Below the pieces are notes generated by a model that was not told where the DNA came from, made no database searches, and was given only the letters and a program-made list of their open reading frames with translations. Made by a program: the position numbers and the translations under genes. From positions 1-7,833 of the forward strand of contig JAITOP010000181.1 in NCBI GenBank assembly GCA_031289895.1: 7,833 nucleotides of DNA, given 5' to 3'. Origin of the DNA: Prevotellaceae bacterium (GTDB lineage: Bacteria; Bacteroidota; Bacteroidia; Bacteroidales; UBA932). Positions 4,702-7,833 of the stretch are shown here, in pieces. The stretch's first letter is position 1, and every line of letters begins with the position of its first letter.

Positions 4702-7458
4702 ATGGAATATAATTTTCGCGAAATCGAACAAAAATGGCAAAAATATTGGGCTGAAAATAAAATCTATAAGATTGAAATAAACAGTAAACCAAAGTTTTAT
4801 GTTCTTGATATGTTTCCTTATCCTTCGGGTGCGGGATTGCATGTGGGACATCCGCTGGGATATATCGCATCGGATATTTTCAGCAGGTATAAACGCTTGT
4901 GCGGATTCAATGTTTTGCATCCTATGGGCTATGATGCTTACGGGTTGCCTGCCGAACAATATGCAATACAAACAGGTCAACATCCGGCAATTACAACCGA
5001 AACGAATATAAAACGTTATCGCCATCAATTAGATAAAATCGGATTTTGTTTCGATTGGGACAGAGAAGTGCGCACCTGCAATCCGGAATATTACAAATGG
5101 ACACAATGGGCTTTTATACAAATGTTTAATTCCTATTATTGCAATCAGGCACAGCAAGCGCGTCCGATTAGCGAACTTGTTGAGGTTTTTTCGCTGCAGG
5201 GAACAAAAGATTTGGATTTGGCTTGCAACAAACCGCTGCATTTTACAGCCGCCGAATGGAACTCGAAATCCGAAAAAGAACAGCAGGAAACGCTTTTGAA
5301 TTATCGCATAGCATATTTAGCTGATACAATGGTTAATTGGTGTTCGGCACTCGGCACTGTTCTTGCAAACGACGAGGTGAGCGAAGGCTTATCAATTCGC
5401 GGCGGATATCCTGTCGAACAGAAAATGATGCGACAGTGGAATCTGCGCGTTTCGGCGTATGCACACCGTTTGCTTAACGATTTGGATAAACTTGATTGGA
5501 GCGAAAGTCTTAAAGAAACGCAACGCAACTGGATAGGTCGCAGCGAAGGCGCAGAGGTTAAATTTAAAATTGCCGATTCTGATATTGAAATCACCGTTTT
5601 CACCACCCGCGCCGATACAATATTTGGCGTAACGTTTATGGTTCTTGCTCCTGAAAGCGAATACGTTGAAAAACTAACAATATCCGAACAGAAACAAAAA
5701 ATTACCGAATATCTTGAACGCACCAAACGGCGTACCGAGCGCGAACGCATTGCCGACAGAGGCGTTACCGGCGTTTTCACAGGCTCGTATGCAATAAATC
5801 CCGTAAACAGCGAAAAAATTCCTGTATGGATTAGCGATTATGTACTTTCGGGATACGGCACAGGCTCGATTATGGCAGTTCCGGCGCACGACAGCCGCGA
5901 TTATGCTTTTGCACGGCATTTCGGTTTACCCGTAATTCCGCTTATCGAAGGTTGCGATGTGAGCAGCGAAAGTTTTGATGCCAAAGACGGAATTATGATA
6001 AATTCGGGATTTCTAAACGGACTCACCGTAACGCAAGCCATTGAAAAAACAAAAAAATATATCGAAGAAAATAATATCGGACAACGAAAAGTAAATTACC
6101 GTTTGCGGGATGCAATTTTTAGCCGTCAACGCTATTGGGGTGAGCCTTTTCCAATTTATTACAAAGAAGAAATGCCATACGCTATCGACGAAGAAAAACT
6201 GCCGCTTGAACTGCCCGAAATAGATAAATTTTTGCCAACCGAAACAGGCGAGCCGCCACTCGGACGCGCAAAAAACTGGCAAACCGAAGACGGCTATCCT
6301 TTAGAACTGAATACAATGCCCGGATTTGCAGGTTCGTCGGCATACTATTTGCGATATATGGATGCGCACAACGACACGGCTCTTGTTTCAGCCGAAGCAA
6401 ACAACTATTGGCGCAACGTCGATTTGTATGTAGGTGGAACAGAACACGCTACAGGACATTTGATTTACAGCCGTTTTTGGAATAAATTTTTATTCGATTT
6501 AGATTTGATTGTCGAAAATGAACCTTTCAAAAAGCTGATAAATCAAGGAATGATACAGGGTCGCAGCAGTTTTGTGTATCGCATAAAAGGCACAAATAAA
6601 TATGTATCGCTGGGATTGAAAGATAATTATGAAACAACCGAAATTCATGTTGACGTTAATATCGTAAAAAATGATATTTTGGATATAGAAAAATTCAAAA
6701 AATGGATGCCCGACTTCAAAAATGCGGAATTTATACTCGAAGACGAAAAATATATTTGCGGATATGCTGTTGAAAAAATGAGCAAATCAATGTACAATGT
6801 AGTAAATCCTGATGTGATTGTTGAAAGTTACGGCGCAGATACTTTGCGAATGTACGAAATGTTTTTGGGACCCGTAGAACAGTCAAAACCTTGGGACACA
6901 AACGGAATTGACGGCGTTCATCGCTTTTTGCGCAAATTCTGGACTTTGTTTTTCGATAAAGACGGCAACTTTAATATCACCAACGAACAGGCTAATCAAC
7001 AGGAAATAAAATGTTTGCACAAAACCATAAAAAAAGTACAAGCCGATATTGAAAACTTTTCGTTTAACACATCGGTTTCGGCATTTATGATTTGTGTAAA
7101 CGAACTATTTACGCTAAAATGCAATAAACGCGAAATTCTTGAACCGCTTGTAATACTGCTTTCGCCGTTTGCGCCGCACATTGCAGAAGAAATATGGCAT
7201 CTGCTGGGGCATACAACAAGCATTTGCGATGCCGAATTTCCAAAATACAACGAAACATTTTTAATTGAAAACACGTTTGAATATCCCGTATCATTCAACG
7301 GCAAAGTGCGATTCAAAAAAGAACTTCCGCTGACAATGGATGCCAAACAAGTAGAAACCGCAATCCTCTTCGACACCACCGCCCAAAAATGGCTCGACGG
7401 CAAAACGCCTAAAAAAGTTATTGTTGTTGTTGGGAAGATTGTTAATGTTGTGATATAA
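4702..7458 (+). CDS. leuS: Leucine--tRNA ligase (leucyl-tRNA synthetase)
   Basis: Class I cytoplasmic enzyme that activates leucine with ATP and charges tRNA-Leu. 918 residues, complete, somewhat longer than the roughly 860 of E. coli. The N-terminus MEYNFREIEQKWQKYW is typical. The HIGH-type motif is HVGH at 47-50 within FPYPSGAGLHVGH, and KMSKS is at 692-696. The CP1 editing domain is intact: TTRADT at 301-306 (Thr306 in the place of E. coli Thr252) and MAVPAHDSRD at 391-400 (Asp397 in the place of Asp345). An extra stretch near 145-190 and a long leucine-specific insert at about 625-690 before KMSKS fit Bacteroidota enzymes. The anticodon-binding region and small C-terminal domain follow, ending in VVVGKIVNVVI. 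No frameshift or lost residue is seen. It has its own promoter, and simple repeats lie on both sides. Confidence 0.98.
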   Translation: MEYNFREIEQKWQKYWAENKIYKIEINSKPKFYVLDMFPYPSGAGLHVGHPLGYIASDIFSRYKRLCGFNVLHPMGYDAYGLPAEQYAIQTGQHPAITTETNIKRYRHQLDKIGFCFDWDREVRTCNPEYYKWTQWAFIQMFNSYYCNQAQQARPISELVEVFSLQGTKDLDLACNKPLHFTAAEWNSKSEKEQQETLLNYRIAYLADTMVNWCSALGTVLANDEVSEGLSIRGGYPVEQKMMRQWNLRVSAYAHRLLNDLDKLDWSESLKETQRNWIGRSEGAEVKFKIADSDIEITVFTTRADTIFGVTFMVLAPESEYVEKLTISEQKQKITEYLERTKRRTERERIADRGVTGVFTGSYAINPVNSEKIPVWISDYVLSGYGTGSIMAVPAHDSRDYAFARHFGLPVIPLIEGCDVSSESFDAKDGIMINSGFLNGLTVTQAIEKTKKYIEENNIGQRKVNYRLRDAIFSRQRYWGEPFPIYYKEEMPYAIDEEKLPLELPEIDKFLPTETGEPPLGRAKNWQTEDGYPLELNTMPGFAGSSAYYLRYMDAHNDTALVSAEANNYWRNVDLYVGGTEHATGHLIYSRFWNKFLFDLDLIVENEPFKKLINQGMIQGRSSFVYRIKGTNKYVSLGLKDNYETTEIHVDVNIVKNDILDIEKFKKWMPDFKNAEFILEDEKYICGYAVEKMSKSMYNVVNPDVIVESYGADTLRMYEMFLGPVEQSKPWDTNGIDGVHRFLRKFWTLFFDKDGNFNITNEQANQQEIKCLHKTIKKVQADIENFSFNTSVSAFMICVNELFTLKCNKREILEPLVILLSPFAPHIAEEIWHLLGHTTSICDAEFPKYNETFLIENTFEYPVSFNGKVRFKKELPLTMDAKQVETAILFDTTAQKWLDGKTPKKVIVVVGKIVNVVI

Positions 7459-7487
7459 ACATACTTTACTCGGTATGGTTTTGTGAA

Positions 7488-7518
7488 CTTTGTGAGTTTT
7501 TTTAGTTTTCTCACAAAG
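7488..7518 (+). terminator. Possible leuS terminator hairpin
   Basis: CTTTGTGAG (7488-7496) and CTCACAAAG (7510-7518) form a perfect 9-bp inverted repeat with a 13-base T-rich loop, 30 bases after the leuS stop. No T-run follows, so termination is uncertain. The right arm is also part of the 9-bp tandem repeat and may pair by coincidence. Confidence 0.35.
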
Positions 7519-7538
7519 GACACAAAGGACACAAAGGA
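7512..7538. repeat. 9-bp tandem repeat, three perfect copies
   Basis: CACAAAGGA is repeated three times without error (7512-7520, 7521-7529, 7530-7538). The run is non-coding and lies between leuS and the next repeat block. Confidence 0.85.
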
Positions 7539-7575
7539 AATATTGATTCTAAATGTTTTTATAAAAATACCTTTG

Positions 7576-7665
7576 TTTGTATCTGTGTCCCTCGTAATTC
7601 GTAATTCGTAATTGACTTTGTATCTGCATCCCTCGTAATTCGTAATTTCCGTAATTCGTAATTGA
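7576..7665. repeat. Duplicated unit of about 41 bp rich in CGTAATT
   Basis: Unit one (7576-7616) and unit two (7617-7665) both start TTTGTATCTG, continue TCCCTCGTAATTCGTAAT after a two-base difference, and end in GTAATTGA. Unit two carries extra bases within the heptamer part. The CGTAATT heptamer is the same as at 4198-4225, 4382-4404 and 4559-4587, so it is a dispersed family on both sides of leuS. Confidence 0.8.
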
Positions 7666-7669
7666 AAAA

Positions 7670-7753
7670 ACGACTAACGACTAACGACCAACGACTAACG
7701 ACCAACGACTTACGACTTACGACTAACGACTTACGACTAACGACTAACGACTT
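7670..7753. repeat. 7-bp tandem repeat, twelve uninterrupted units
   Basis: Twelve consecutive heptamers of the form ACGAC[T/C][A/T] fill exactly 84 bases: six ACGACTA, two ACGACCA and four ACGACTT. All variation is in the last two positions. The minus-strand frame through it gives a low-complexity peptide of the form SLVVSRK and is not a real gene. The array sits 2 bases from the stop of the gene entering from the right. Confidence 0.9.
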
Positions 7754-7755
7754 TT

Positions 7756-7833
7756 TCATTTAATCTCTTTCCAGCTGCGTATTTCCAAGTCGTTGACATC
7801 TAAGCTGCATGCGGCGGTTATGAATGCGGATGC
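7756..7833 (-). CDS. C-terminal end of an unidentified gene
   Basis: A frame enters from the right edge and ends in TGA at 7758-7756, giving the last 25 residues, ending LDVNDLEIRSWKEIK. The composition is normal protein-like and GC content rises compared with the neighbouring repeats. A convergent gene ending opposite leuS would also explain why the intergenic gap stops here. There is too little to name a family, and an open frame this short could arise by chance. Confidence 0.45.
   Translation of the reverse strand, partial: ASAFITAACSLDVNDLEIRSWKEIK

Noticed and set aside
7559..7759. Minus-strand 66-residue frame with repeated SLVVSRK units.
   Set aside because: It is the translation of the 7-bp and CGTAATT repeats. 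The unit length not divisible by three but repeated cleanly gives a low-complexity peptide, and there is no sign of coding selection.

Overview
The window looks like a chromosomal piece of an AT-rich member of the Bacteroidota, probably Bacteroidales-like. Three things point there: a long leucyl-tRNA synthetase (918 residues) with the phylum's style of insertions, a TTG-N20-TAnnTTTG-type promoter in front of it, and AT-rich gene starts without strong Shine-Dalgarno sequences. Intergenic runs of CGTAATT and of a second heptamer are also familiar from genomes of this phylum. The genus cannot be named from the sequence.

Left half (1-3677), minus strand only: ten small genes read leftwards, in the order 3677-3462, 3284-3054, 3040-2768, 2763-2494, 2485-1811, 1776-1384, 1285-953, 941-582, 569-174 and 162-off the left edge. 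Most gaps are 4-13 bases, so they read as an operon or two to three sub-operons, broken by repeat-bearing spacers at 1286-1383 and 3285-3461. No product can be given a firm function. Visible types are two paralogous 71-76-residue soluble proteins, a two-TM protein, a probable bacterial PH-like domain protein, a signal-anchored protein, a secreted protein, a three-TM protein, and two paralogous helical proteins with C-terminal membrane segments. Three of the last group share the same N-terminal tag (MAYNDF[I/L]PI) in front of otherwise different proteins. The spacers carry a modular repeat: a roughly 120-bp leader that is about 90% identical in front of two genes whose proteins are only about 30% identical, plus four small hairpins with AAGGA-type loops. 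Small diverse genes joined by conserved spacers suggest a locus that gains and swaps genes, for example an orphan-immunity or other accessory array. That is inference; no toxin, recombinase or integrase is visible.

Middle (3678-4701): about 1 kb without a credible gene. It holds the upstream leader copy, an AT-rich stretch, a 159-bp MITE-like palindrome with 31-bp inverted ends, a short AAAGTT-rich stretch, two tandem copies of a roughly 178-bp three-hairpin element that ends in a terminator-like hairpin plus T-run, and the leuS promoter.

Right half (4702-7833): leuS on the plus strand is complete and ordinary. Between it and a convergent gene entering from the right edge (only its last 25 codons are present) lie about 300 bp of simple repeats: a 9-bp triplet repeat, a roughly 41-bp duplicated unit rich in CGTAATT, and twelve uninterrupted 7-bp units. 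The CGTAATT repeats occur on both sides of leuS.
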